Shown here: positions 1 through 11,378 of the stretch, piece by piece | Layout: each line of letters opens with the position of its first letter | Numbering within the stretch: the stretch's first letter is position 1 | DNA from: Whitmania pigra | Taxonomy: Eukaryota > Annelida > Clitellata > Hirudinida > Haemopidae | Direction of reading: 5' to 3' | Assembly (NCBI GenBank): GCA_021613335.1 | Contig: JAJTWR010000254.1 | Coordinates: 186,501-250,500, forward strand | DNA: 64,000 bases | Notes under the pieces: model-generated | The model's database searches: none | Told to the model about the DNA's origin: nothing | What the model saw: only the letters and a program-made list of their open reading frames with translations | Program-made: the position numbers and the translations under genes

Positions 1-3000
1 TGCAATCATTAACCTTATGAGTGCCAGTGCTATCAGCGAAATTTGGATCAACTTGCATCTTACCAGCACCACTTGGAAATGGCCTGATGGTGAGTGGAGA
101 ACATTTTTGCGTTTAAAGTTAAACCTTTCTACTTGCTTTATATTTTTATTTATTCTCGAAACTGGCTAGAAATTGAAAATGTTAATGTAATTTAACTGGT
201 ACGCTAAAAATAAAACATAAAATAAAAAGTTATTTCTGACGATAAAAACGATTGACTATGATGATGATTAATTTATTCCGTTATAAAATCAGCAAAATCT
301 CAAAAAGTAACGAACATCTTTCGATAAGAATAACTTTCTGCTTCTTCGGCAAAAAACAAAATTGCTACTGGCATTTTAACTAAATAATTAATGAACCTCG
401 AAAATTCAAATTAATTGCTTTGTAAGGGTGTAAATATCATTCGATAGCGTGATAACAATGTCATCCTCATGACAGAACATGAACATTAACCTTACTCTAT
501 CTCGAACAGGCTCAGAACTTGCAGAACAAGGCTGTTACCTAGATGGTGATTCCATGTCTTTCAAAGGAGACAAACCTGGTAACAACGGTTTCAGGACGTG
601 CTCTGAAGATTGCAAGGATTCGAAATACGTCGGATTGATGGTAATTTGATTAATTAATCATTACTTACTAAGATGATGTAGTGGAAGAAATCACTTTAAA
701 ATTTTAATTTGGGTTTATTTGGTTTAAATTTTAATTACTTGCTTTGTCTTTTTTAAAGAACGGCATTCAATGTTTTTGTGGAAACCAATTCGGAGAGAAC
801 GGTCAATTGGGTGCACAATGCTCTACGTTGTGTCCCTCATCAGACACTGAGAATTGTGGAGGAATTGATTCACGAAGAATCGTAGCCATAAATGGTGTGA
901 ATTAATTACATGCACAAATTATTTAATTATAATAACTATTAATTACATGCACAAATTATTTAATTATAATAACTATTAAAAGTGTGAATGCCTGATGTGA
1001 ATGTTTAGTTCATGTTCATTCATTTAACCGAAGCTTTAAATAGCTCCAATAAACCATGATGGTGTTCAAATGGCTTACGTGACCTGTCATACCACAATGC
1101 ATTTGTGCAAGTTGTGACGACGACGATGACGATGTTGATAAACGAAGTTGTCGGCTGTAACCTTTGTTAACGACACGATTTATTTGATACTCCAACCTTC
1201 TATCTTTAGGAGGGACTTAAAAAGTCTATCGTCGATTAACATCTAAAAAAATGACAGTAATTGAATATTCTCAGAACTATTTAAATAATAATAATAATAA
1301 TTAACATTAATTATTCATAGGCCTCTATTCAAATTGGGAGAGAGATCAGCCAAACGACGGAGGACCTGATGTCGAACGTCAGAGGTGTTCCATTATTGAG
1401 GACAATTTGAAGTGGAACGATATCAGCTGCAGCTCAGCATACTACGCCATCTGCGAAATAAGTCAGAATTGCTTATATTGACTTTGTACTTATTTAAATT
1501 TCAATCTTGGCATTTTAATAGTCGTTAATTGATAATGTTGCATAAGTAAGAGTCACTCATAAGGTTTAGTGTCGAGAAACGAATTGTGAATTTCATATGA
1601 GGTTATTACCTCATATTGTAATTATGTTTATTATAATGCTGTAGTATTACAAGTTGCAATTCGCAAACCACAATAGTGTAAGATAAAGATTTCATTTTGA
1701 ACATTTTCATTTTGAATTCGTTTGGTAATTGCTAACAATGTCTCTCACTTTATCAGCTCTTTCTCCGGAAATGTTTCCAACATGCGACGTGAAGCAGGAA
1801 GGAGTTCATTCGATAAGCACAAGTTCAGGTGACACATGCATCTACATCACCGACAAAGCTCTTCCGTATTTCGAGGCAGTGCGCGAATGTTCACGCTTCA
1901 ATGGAAGCCTCCTAAAAATTCCAAACAAGCAGATTAACGACAATCTACAATTTGTCCTAAGAGGAAATTATACGTACTGGATCGGTGCAACCAGGTTTAA
2001 ACAAGTCTGGTTATCAGGTAATTAATAATTTATAGTTATTTTGAAACTTTTTTTATAATTGCAACTATTACCGTAACTTAATATTAATAATTATTGAATA
2101 TTTAAAAATCATAAACGCATTTATTTTATTATTATTATCATTATTTGAAAATTTTATCTTTTATTGTGACTTAGTTCTCTTTTCTTCAAATTTGTTATTA
2201 AACGTATTTTCAAATTATTTTCAAAATCCAAAATGCATAGGAATTGCAATAAATTTCTCATAAAACCAGGTGAAAGTGTAACCTATACCTCTTGGCCTGA
2301 TGCCAACCTTCGAGAGGGTTACGGGTTCGCAAAAAGAAAAGATTCGACATCGAACACGCTAATCTGGGGTACTGCTGATGGCTCTCAGAAGAAGTTCATA
2401 ATGTGCCAAAAAAGTGAATTTCTTTTATGTGAATTAGAAAACCTCGTTTTATTAAAGTAAATCACTCTAACAAATGATTAGCACAATGTATTATTATTTT
2501 TAGTTACAATATTAATTGAATTTCCAGCCAATGCGACCTACGCTTCCATGCCTTCCTACTTCATCGTGTCAACGACAACGACTTCAGGTCCTCTGACGAA
2601 ATTAATCATCGCTCCAAACACGACAACTACCATTCCCCTGCCACCCAGCAACTACAGCACAACCACGCCAAGTGGTGACATCAACCGAAATGGAAGTAAA
2701 CTCAGCAATGAAGGTGAAGATCTGTCTTCGTCGAAAGTGATGATGATGACGATGACGATGATGATGGTGTTGATGATGATGACAATGGTGATGACTATAG
2801 TCCCTTATCCAACGATGTCAAACAAGCCTTTTGTTTCGTATTACACGAAGAAATGCGCAGATTATAATTGAATACATAACGAAGTCTAAAGAGAGTATTT
2901 TGTATTTTAGCAATCATCGGAGGAGTAATTGGAGGAGGCGTTTTACTCATTATCATCACCATCGTCCTCATCATCGTCATCTGCAAGAGGTGAGTTCATC

Positions 3001-3236
3001 ATCGAGCTCGATACAAAAAGGGTTCAGTATCGTGACAAAGTTCTTACTTTTCCAGAAAACGTGAAACTCCGGCTAAGAAATCCTTGGATGAGGAGGAATC
3101 AGTTCAACCATCATATTTCTTTGATTTGAGCACTGACACCATTCAATCTAAGGGCAGCATTTCGAAAAGCATTGCAGACTCCGTTTCTATTGATAGCACG
3201 ACTCTCCCACCTCCTCCCTATAACCTAGATTTGTAA
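1..3236 (+). CDS. C-type lectin/WSC transmembrane receptor (5' partial)
   Basis: Inferred exons: <1-89, 510-640, 759-894, 1321-1461, 1757-2017, 2270-2413, 2528-2713, 2911-2989, 3056-3236 (stop TAA). Exon 1 is mid C-type lectin domain (CTLD), ending at a WPDG motif. Exons 2-3 form a WSC domain (GCYLDG, then CFCGN and several Cys). Exon 4 completes the first CTLD (NWERDQPNDGG, WND, ICE). Exons 5-6 are a second, divergent CTLD. Then follow a Thr/Ser-rich stalk, a transmembrane helix (AIIGGVIGGG then a run of I/L/V, closed by CKR) and a short cytosolic tail ending PPPPYNLDL. Every intron up to the transmembrane exon is phase 1, typical of shuffled extracellular modules. The family binds carbohydrate or other ligands at the cell surface. 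Weak point: exon 4 reads into a stop at 1479-1481 unless the poor donor at 1462 is used, so 1-1481 and 1757-3236 could be two genes. The signal peptide lies outside the window. Confidence 0.72.
901..974. repeat. 37-bp perfect tandem duplication in an intron
   Basis: A 37-bp AT-rich unit beginning ATTAATTACATGC occurs twice head to tail (901-937 and 938-974), just inside the intron after the WSC exons. The copies look identical, so the duplication is recent or an assembly artefact. Confidence 0.85.
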
Positions 3237-3509
3237 TTTATTTATACTTCATTTTAATCACATGTATTTGTGTCTTATTCTCAGGTATTAAGTGTGACTT
3301 GTGTGTGTGCGTTCAACATCTCTCACAAATGTTCTCATCATGCAACACGTTTAATGTTTGAAAGTCGTGATTGCATCATGCGACAGTCTGTTCCAGGTGC
3401 TTACAAAGTCGTGTTCCAAACATTTCAACACTCGACATTGAAAGCGCCGGTCGCTTATTTATTACTTGTACTTGTTTATTTTGATGTTGTCGTGATGATG
3501 AATGTTAAA

Positions 3510-3515
3510 AATAAA
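3510..3515 (+). terminator. Poly(A) signal of the lectin receptor gene
   Basis: AATAAA about 275 bases after the stop codon at 3236. It is the first canonical signal downstream, so the 3' UTR probably ends near 3530. Confidence 0.5.
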
Positions 3516-3539
3516 GAGCCACTTTAAATTATTAACAAT

Positions 3540-4487
3540 AACTCGTAATAAACATTGCTTGGCACAGGACATAACATTGTTTGTTGAAAGCTGTAAAACC
3601 TGTCTAAGCTGCTTCTCAACATTCCTCTATCATGAATAACAAAGACTTAATCAGTTATTCGCGAGCGGTCGATAGTCGTCTCGATATAAATCAATTATTT
3701 AAAAATAATATAAACAGTTAGTAATAGCAATAACAGTTATTTATATAATAATAACGACAATCCTGCAAATTAAAATAAAATTTTAGGGATTACTACTTAC
3801 TATTACTCACTGCCCTCAATCAAATGCTCCTTTTTGCAACGCAAGATTCCAAGAGTACTGAATCATAAAATTGTCGTATTTATTGATATTTTTGGTGCTA
3901 CTTTGTGATAAATCAAAGTTACATTCCATTTGTAATCTAAACATTCTTAGAATTGACTGTGGCCACGTTGCATTATTGTTGACGAAACACGAATTCTCAA
4001 TGTTCGCAACAAGCAAAGCATTCTTTGCGAAACCCAAAGAAAATGCTTGGCTCACGTTTTCATCTGTTTCGCAGAAGAGTTTTTGATAGCTTTCTTTTAA
4101 GTTCAATTGAAATTCCTGATAAATACGAACGAAAACATTTCAAAGATTTCAAAGGCATCGAAATTCAATAATTCGTGATTGTTGAATCAATCTTTAAGTT
4201 AATAACGTTAATGTGGCGAGGTCGCCAAAAAAGCCAGGTCCGGTTGTTCCCGGTTGATTCTTCGATTTGGAAGACAAGACCAACGATTTTTTCAATTTGC
4301 ATATAATGATTTTTATTCACTTAATATCATTCATCGGATGAAATTAAATAAACTCCCCAAAATGTAAAACTTTGTAATCTTTATTGCCTGAATCTGACTT
4401 TCTTAGATTTCGTTTTTTCCTTTATTGAGAAGAACAAGAAATAAACATAAAATGTGTAAAAATCCAAAGTTATGCCTGCTCAAGGGT
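3540..4487. other. Intergenic, nothing recognised
   Basis: AT-rich sequence with short open frames on both strands around 3816-4106 that match no family I know and lack splice or start context. No gene is supported. Confidence 0.5.
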
Positions 4488-4620
4488 CAGTGATGGGCTT
4501 TAACTACTTTAAAAGTAGTTAACTACTATTTTTTAACTACTTTTTTAAGAGTAGTTATTAACTACTTCCTAACTACTTTAAAGTAGTTATTAACTAGTAG
4601 TTAACTACTACCCATCACTG
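4488..4620. mobile_element. hAT MITE, 133 bp, with perfect 8-bp target duplication
   Basis: Begins CAGTGATGGGC and ends CCCATCACTG, inverted termini typical of hAT elements. It is flanked by identical 8-bp copies of TCAAGGGT (4480-4487 and 4621-4628). The interior is a near-palindrome built from AGTAGTTAACTACT-like words, so the single strand could fold into a long hairpin. It has no coding capacity and must be moved in trans. The larger hAT at 28336 has the same first ten terminal bases. Confidence 0.95.
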
Positions 4621-4628
4621 TCAAGGGT

Positions 4629-5042
4629 TGATCCTAAGATCCCGTTCTCTGGACAACCCATACCATATTTTAAAAACATTGAATTGTGACTATGGGTCTA
4701 TTATTTGGGGACGTAGAGAAAATGAGACGTCAGAGAAATGATGGTGAATTAATAATGGAGTGTTTGAGCATGCGTTTAAAAGAAGATAGATTCTTTTGAG
4801 AAAATATTGTGGCTGAGATTTTTGAATACGTTTTAGGGCCCGAGCATGTGATGGAATGAAGTAGATTTTGTTTTTCAGAGTTTTTGAGTTTTTTTTGTCG
4901 ATGAGATTTTCGCGTCTTCAAATCCGAAATGAATATGTGCTTTACACGCTTGTTTTGCTCTGCTGACTAGTGTCATTCGCAGCATAGCAAGAGATAAAGC
5001 AAGATTAATTAGGGATCATTGAGATAGAGTTCGAAGCGGTCA
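4629..5042. other. Intergenic, nothing recognised
   Basis: AT-rich gap between the MITE and the LINE insertion site. I see no gene, repeat or RNA. Confidence 0.5.
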
Positions 5043-5199
5043 TTTGGGAGGAATCTTTATTTATTTATTATTTATTTGATTATAGTCCGTTGCATAACTG
5101 AGATGATTTGGACTTTAGTTAATGTTAGTAAGTTAGTCAAAATGAAAAGTATTAGAATAATAAACTGCATTAATTAGTTATGGTAAAATTGTAAAAGGC

Positions 5200-8100
5200 T
5201 TATAGTAAGCCGCATCTGTTTTTGCAGATCCACCGATAAATGATGTCCACACTTGCTGGATTGCAAAGCATGGATTTCATGTCGGATAGACCTGTAAACA
5301 TCTTGATTTCTCTCCTCAGGGATGACTGGGCTGGGCATTCCATGAGGAAATGCTGCACACTTTCGTCTTCCTGAGGGCACTTCTCGCACCTCCCGTCTGG
5401 GTGCCGTTTCGTGAGAAACAAGTGCTGATTCAGAGCACACTTTCCAACTCGGAGTCTGGAGATGAGAACCTCCTTCCTCCTTGAGACACATTGGAACTTG
5501 CTCTTCGTCGACACTTGTTTCTCTATGGACTTATAATGTAGGCTTCGAGGATCTTCATCCCATCTGGTCTGCCACTGTTGGAAGATGTTGCGGGCCACGG
5601 ACCTTTTGACATCCTTGATAGACGCCGGAATCCGGAGGTCTATCTGATCCCTTGCAGTGGCTGCCTTTGCCAGGGCATCGGCCTTCTCATTGCCAGGGAT
5701 TCCAACGTGGGCAGGGACCCAGACGAGAGTGACCTTTCTGCCGCTCTCTTGAATTTCTGAAATTAAAAACTGTACATTTTTAATATCAGGAGCATAATTG
5801 TTGCCGTCCTTTAGTGCCTGTAGGGCACTAAGCGAGTCACTTAGGACGACAATGTCGAAGGACTCCTCCTGATATGAGTCCTTGACATGTAGTAAACATC
5901 GCTCGATGGCTGCCAGTTCGATTGAACTAATGCAGCTGTGACTCGACGTCCTGAGACTGATGTTTACTTCCTTCCTTGGGATGTAAATCCCAATTCCGGC
6001 CTTGTTGTCCTCGGTCTTGGAGGCGTCCGTGTAGCAGAGGAGGCTGTCCTGGAGATCCTCTATTTTCTCCCTTGCCACCAGCATCCGCAGAGGGTTGTCG
6101 GCTTCGAAGGAGAGATTCGAGGAGTCGATTGTCGGCTTTCTCAGTCTCCAAGGAGGGAATCTGGGAGGTGCCTCCCTGATGTCCTCCAGGAGATCTGCTG
6201 GGATCACCGACTCGACTTTCTTGTGCGGAGGCTCCTCGCCTCTTATCCTCATCCTGCAGTGGAACCTCATTTCGACTTGAGACTTTGGCTCTGAAATGAA
6301 ATATTTATTTTTAACAGGTACATTATTGGTGGCGAACGACCTGAGGGCGTGGTTTGCCATGAGCTTCTTACGACGAAGGTCGAGGGGAAGCTCACCGCAC
6401 TCCACCCGCAAAGACGAGGCACTTGTGCCCTTCATGGCACCGCAGCAGATCTTCAGTGCCTGATACTGAAGACTGTCGTATGCGTCTCGAATCTGCTTGC
6501 GCCCCAGGTCGATTACCTCAGATCCATAATCGAGAACAGAGCGGATGGTGGCTCTGTAGACTGTGAGCAGGGTGGATTTGCTCGCCCCCACGAACTGCCC
6601 GAGATGGCTTTCATGGCGTTGAGCCTCTTGTTGCATCTCGTCTTGACAGACTCTGCGTGGGCCTTCCAATTTAGTCTTGCGTCCAGGACGATTCCTAAAA
6701 AGGTGGCTGTATTAGACAGGGGGATCTCCTCCGCTCCAACCCTCAGTCTGATGCCCGCATTCCTCGTCCGATTCTGGTATTCTGAAAAAAGGACTGCTTG
6801 TGATTTAGATGCGGAGATCTTAAAACCATTAGCAAATAGAAACTTAGCCATTTTGTCGAGCTGTTTCTGCATTTTCGATGTCAGTGCTTCTATGGACGTT
6901 CCGGACGTCCAAAGAGCAATGTCATCGGCATACATGGACAGCTCGACCCCGTTTGTCGGTTCCGGAACAGAGTTCATCATGATGATGAATAACAACGGGC
7001 TCAGGATGCTACCCTGTGGTGTGCCATTCTCTAGGGTGACCGGTTCAGAGAGGGAGGATCCAACCCTCACTTGGATAGTTCTATCCTGAAGGAAATTGTG
7101 GATCCACATCAAGGGTTTCCCCTTGATGCCCATCCTTGAGAGTTGCTCGATGATCCCCTCTCTCCAAACCATGTCGAATGCCTTCTCCATGTCGAGGAAA
7201 ACTGCGAGAGTCTTCCTTTTCTTGGTTGAGGATGCGGCGATGTCCTGCGTCAGCCTGGCTATGTGATCCACACAGCCTCGGGCTCTTCTGAAGCCCGCTT
7301 GGTACTGGTTCAACAGGTTACCGCTCTCTAAGAACCATCGGAGTCTCGTGGCAATCACCCTCTCCAGGAGTTTGCAGAGAGTGGAAGTCAAAGAGATAGG
7401 CCGATAGGAGGAAGGAAGAGCAGGAGGCTTCCCTTTCTTAGGGATTGGGACGACCGTGGCTCTCTTCCATAAGGAGGGAACCGTTCCTGAAAGCCAGGAC
7501 TGGTTGAAGAGGGCCACGATCCCTTGGAGACTGGAGCTTGGGAGCCTTCTGATCATCTCGTAATGGATGCCGTCAGGTCCCGGGGAGGAGTTCCCGCATT
7601 TCCTTAGAGCATCTAGGACTTCGGAAATGCTGATGGGATCAGAGATGGGGGAGTCCTCTGGCACGAAGAGTGCCGGGGACAGCAGGAGAGCAGTCTTGGT
7701 TTGTGCGAAGAGCGGGGAGAGGTTCGCGTTGCTGCTGGCTTGCGCAAAGGATCGGGCGAGCGTGCCTGCCTTCTCTGAGTTTCCGAGGGGTCCCCCAGAG
7801 TCAGAGGCGATCGGGGGGATTCTTGGGCCCGAGCGATTGCCATTCATCCCTTTGATGGCTCTCCAGAGAGTGGCGATACCCGTTGAACCGTCGAAGCTGG
7901 CGCAGTGTGACCTCCAGTACTCCCTCTTGGCATTCTTGATGGTCCACTGGGCTTGACCCTTCGCTCTCTTGTATTCTTCATGGCTCGACTCCGATCGCAG
8001 TCGCCTGTGAGCTGCTCTCTTCTTGTTTCGATCTTTGACTGCTTCCTTGCAGTCGTCGTTCCAATAAGGGACGAGAGGCCTCTTGCTCTGCCCTTTGTAG

Positions 8101-8936
8101 ATCGAGGAGCTCTCTGTGGCTGCACTGGCGATGGAGTCGGTGATGAATCTCGTGTTCTCCTCCAGGTTGTTCGTGGGTAGCTCCTGGAGGATGAGGGAGG
8201 AGCACTTGGCCTGGAAGGTGTTCCAGTTGAGTGTCCTCATGTTTAGTCTCGCTGGTCCCAGGTCCTCTCGGAGAGCCTTGTCGTTGATCGTCATCTGAAT
8301 GATGAGGTGATCACTGCCAAGGCCTGTGTGGAGAACCTTCCAGGAGGTCCTGGCCGCCCAGTGCGGTGAGGCCATCGAGACGTCAAGGGGTGCCGGACTG
8401 CCGTTGTGGGCTATGTGTGTAGCCTCTCCTGAATTTAAAATAACTAAGTTCAGGTTAGGTGCTAATTCTTCCACGATCTTACCTCTCGAATCAGAGCGAC
8501 TAGCTCCGAAGATGGGAGAGTGGGCGTTTAGATCCCCACACACGATGGCGTCTTGGTGGTTCAGGATGGACTCCAACAAGTCTCTTGGGTAAGGTTTCCC
8601 AGGAGGCGCGTAGAAGTTGACAATCTTGAGCCGCCTTGACTTCGTGATGATCGTGGTCGACTGGCACTGAGGTTCCTGACAGACCACAGCGGTGCTGTAT
8701 GACAACCCTTCCCTGACGCACGTGAGGACGCCGCCATGGAAGACATCATCCGACCGGTCGAGCCGCTCCACTTGATATCCTCTAAGTCTGAAAGAATGCT
8801 TGCTTTTTAGAAATGTTTCTTGGAGCAAGATTACATCAGGCAAAGATTTTAAGGAATTCAAAAAGGAAACGAATTCACCGGTTTTGGGGCTGATGCCCTG
8901 GCAGTTCCATTGGATAATGTTTATGGCATTATCCAT
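5200..8936 (-). pseudogene. LINE ORF2: endonuclease-RT-RNase H, one frameshift
   Basis: The ATG at 8936-8934 overlaps the end of ORF1. In order: APE-type endonuclease (IIQWNCQG, DLNAHSPIFG, SDHLII), reverse transcriptase with catalytic YADD (SMYADDIALW), RNase H with all acidic positions (CYTDASK, SSIELAAIE, LSDSLSALQAL, PAHVGIPGNEKADALAK) and a C-terminal Cys/His cluster (CEKCPQED, HFLMECP). The frame breaks at the G run read from 6585-6589: upstream ISGSSWG matches downstream ASKSTLL only after a one-base shift. The remaining frame runs to a stop at 5200. One lost G in a homopolymer could be a real mutation or a base-calling error. Without it ORF2 would be about 1,245 residues, normal for this superfamily. 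Confidence 0.93.
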
Positions 8937-10167
8937 GTTGAACTGTTTGGGCAACCAGACATCTCTTTATTGCAGCTACGGCTGCACCTGGAACGGGTTC
9001 TTCCTGAATGCTGTCGAGGGCGAGGAGGAGGACGTGGTTCAGCATGTCCAGCATCTGGTCCTGGTTTCCTCCTTGGAACCTCTTGTTCATTCCTGCTGAA
9101 ATTTTAAAAATTAACTTGGCGAGTAATGCCGGGACTCCCTGCTGAGAGTCTGCGGCCCCACCGTTAAGATTATTCGAAGATGTTGCAGCTGGCTGCGAGG
9201 ACTGCTGCGTGCTTGCCGCAGCTTTCTTAGCTTTCTTAGCTTTGCGCTTCTTCGCTTTGCTTTTTGGTTTCTGAGGGTTTCCCTGTTTGACTATAGAGTC
9301 AACAGGAGTAACCCCCGAGACCGAAGGAGCCGGTGCTGGCACTGCCTCCCTTCTTGCGACCTTGCTGGTGGCCGCCTCCACTGCTTTAGCATAACTAATA
9401 TGCTTATTGGCCCTGATTGTCAAGGCCTCCTTCTCTATCTTGCGCTGCGGACAGACAGCCTGACCAGTAAAGTGACTGGTACTGTCACAAGTCGCGCATC
9501 GCTTTTCCGTCACTTCCTGCTGCTGACACTCTTTCAGGGAGTGTTCCCCTAAACATTTAGGGCACTTAGCCTTATGCTTGCAGCTAGCTGCTATGTGCCC
9601 ATAGCCGTTGCACTTAAAACAGCGCGTTGGCTCACGCACGTACGCCTGCACCTTAAAGCTAAGATAACCTATCTTAACTTTAGCAGGCGTCGCATTACGG
9701 AAACTAAGAATGACCACCGAGGTGGCCACCTTCTTAGCTCCAACGGTCTTGACGACTCTGGTTGCGCTAACACAACCAGCGCATTCAACGACCGTCGCAT
9801 CATCGACGTTGGCGGGCACACCAACGATGCAGACTCTCGGCTTAGCCGCGACTCGGACGCTAGCCGGGACACCGTCTAGCTCGGATAGCTTTGCTAACTT
9901 AACTATCTCCGCCTCGTTCTTGGCAAGAACGATTAGAAGATCCTTGCATGCAATGATCTTAGCGTCGTTCCTGCCAAGAACCCCACTCACCTGTTTCTGA
10001 ACCCGGACTGGGTTCAGCCTCCTCACTTCCACTTTGATGAAGACCTTCGTGGTCTTCTCTGCAGGGATTTCCTGCGCTGCGTTGCTTGAGACAGAAGAGG
10101 AAACTCTTCTGCGCTTACGACTTTCGACGGTTTGAAAACCGTCGTCCATCGTCTCCATGATATCCAT
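8929..10167 (-). CDS. LINE ORF1: gag-like zinc-knuckle protein
   Basis: About 412 residues from the ATG at 10167 (MDIMETMDDGFQTVES). The open frame continues upstream without a better ATG. A central CCHC knuckle series is visible (CFKCNGYGHIAASC, CPKCLGEHSLKEC, then CATCDSTSHFTG). After it come a basic Lys-rich stretch (KPKSKAKKRKAKKAKK) and an Ala/Ser-rich linker. Such proteins bind the element's RNA and form the retrotransposition particle. Its stop codon lies inside the ORF2 start region (ATGGATAA), the overlap used by many LINEs for termination-reinitiation. The frame is intact. Confidence 0.9.
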   Translation of the reverse strand: MDIMETMDDGFQTVESRKRRRVSSSVSSNAAQEIPAEKTTKVFIKVEVRRLNPVRVQKQVSGVLGRNDAKIIACKDLLIVLAKNEAEIVKLAKLSELDGVPASVRVAAKPRVCIVGVPANVDDATVVECAGCVSATRVVKTVGAKKVATSVVILSFRNATPAKVKIGYLSFKVQAYVREPTRCFKCNGYGHIAASCKHKAKCPKCLGEHSLKECQQQEVTEKRCATCDSTSHFTGQAVCPQRKIEKEALTIRANKHISYAKAVEAATSKVARREAVPAPAPSVSGVTPVDSIVKQGNPQKPKSKAKKRKAKKAKKAAASTQQSSQPAATSSNNLNGGAADSQQGVPALLAKLIFKISAGMNKRFQGGNQDQMLDMLNHVLLLALDSIQEEPVPGAAVAAIKRCLVAQTVQHG

Positions 10168-10297
10168 CGTAAAAAGCACGAAACAGAAATTTTTACGCAC
10201 GAGCGAATGAGAAAACTATCCGTACGCTGCAGAGTAAAATCTGTCTGATGTTGTAAAAGTTTGGGAGGAATCGTTATTGTGCGACTTTTATTGAGCG

Positions 10298-10900
10298 CAG
10301 TGGCGTACCAAGGGCTGGGGAGGATGCGACGGGGGCGGCATGTCCAAAGGAGCGGCATTTTGAGGGGTACGTAAAAAATAAAAATTAGAAAAACGGAAAC
10401 CCTCTCTCCTCAGTGTTTTGATGTGTCCATTAAATAGTCAGATTTCAGCAAGTTCATGATATTGCAGACAAATATGCCATACCGTCAAATCGCTTGATGA
10501 TAATTATGATTAGCGTAATTGTTGAAGATATAGAGAAAAAATAGTTCTTTGCCGAAAGTAAGAGATTGAAGTATTTTGTGGAAGCTTCAGTAAACGATAA
10601 ATTCGATGGTTTCTTTCAACTTTTGAGATTCATACAAAGATTCTGCACCTAATATTGTGATCTCGCTGCATATCTTCCTAACCCGGGCTATTAGTGTTGC
10701 CACATGGCAGGCACTCCTTCTCCGCTCTTTTTCTTTAAAAAATCTCTTCTCACTTGTCGATGGACTGAATTTTCAAACTGTTACAAAAAAAAATGCGAAA
10801 AAAGTGGAGAAAGTTTGCAAATTTTTAACCGATTGTAAAAATATTTGAGAGCTTTTCGAAAACAAAGAAGATTAAAGGATTATTAACGGCCAAGAGCAGT
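10298..10900 (+). mobile_element. hAT relic, plus-strand copy
   Basis: Starts CAGTGGCGTACCAAGG, a hAT-type terminus. Bases 10440-10720 are clearly homologous, in inverse orientation, to the hAT relic at 13400-13941, but carry stops and indels. No matching 8-bp duplication flanks the pair. The right limit is approximate. Confidence 0.6.
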
Positions 10901-11378
10901 GGGGGCAAATCTTATAACGGGCGGCATAATAAAGTTATGTCATCTTGCGGCTTTTGAACATTTGCACTATTCACGTGACTTAAATTCATAGCTGGATGAA
11001 TGAAGAATGAATACCTTAAATGGAATACAGTGCACGTAAAAGGTTACCAGAACCCCTTAATTTTGGCATAACTCTTAAAATATTGCCAATGATGCCAATT
11101 GATCAATGCCAATTTTGTAATTTGCATGCACTAAAAACTTCCAACGTCGAAGCAAATCAACAAAATATTTAATTTAAAAAAAATTTAATTTTTCAAAAAA
11201 ATTCTAATTTATGAGTCACCTTCCTCAAAATAGCAAAACATTTAATTTTTAATTATTTTTTTATTTTTGATTTTATTTCAAAACAAATTGCAGGGTCATC
11301 TATGACCTCTTACGCAATTATATACAATGGTTTTAGATGTTCGCGAGAACAGAGTGCAACGGTAAGAAGGTTAAGTGA

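Larger units (their letters stand above)
5056..10259 (-). mobile_element. Full-length I-type non-LTR retrotransposon
   Basis: A 5.2-kb LINE on the minus strand, bounded by a 13-bp target duplication, TTTGGGAGGAATC, at 5043-5055 and 10260-10272. It has a 5' UTR of about 92 bases, ORF1 (nucleic-acid-binding gag-like), ORF2 (endonuclease, reverse transcriptase, RNase H) and a 3' end of AAAT-type repeats. The RNase H domain after the RT suggests the I superfamily (I, Nimb, ingi and relatives) rather than Jockey or CR1; the exact clade needs phylogeny. Apart from one frameshift in ORF2 both frames are open, so this is a young insertion. Confidence 0.93.

Noticed and set aside
5578..8592. Numerous plus-strand and off-frame open frames across the LINE
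   Set aside because: They are shadows of ORF2 in a GC-richer stretch and carry no motifs of their own.
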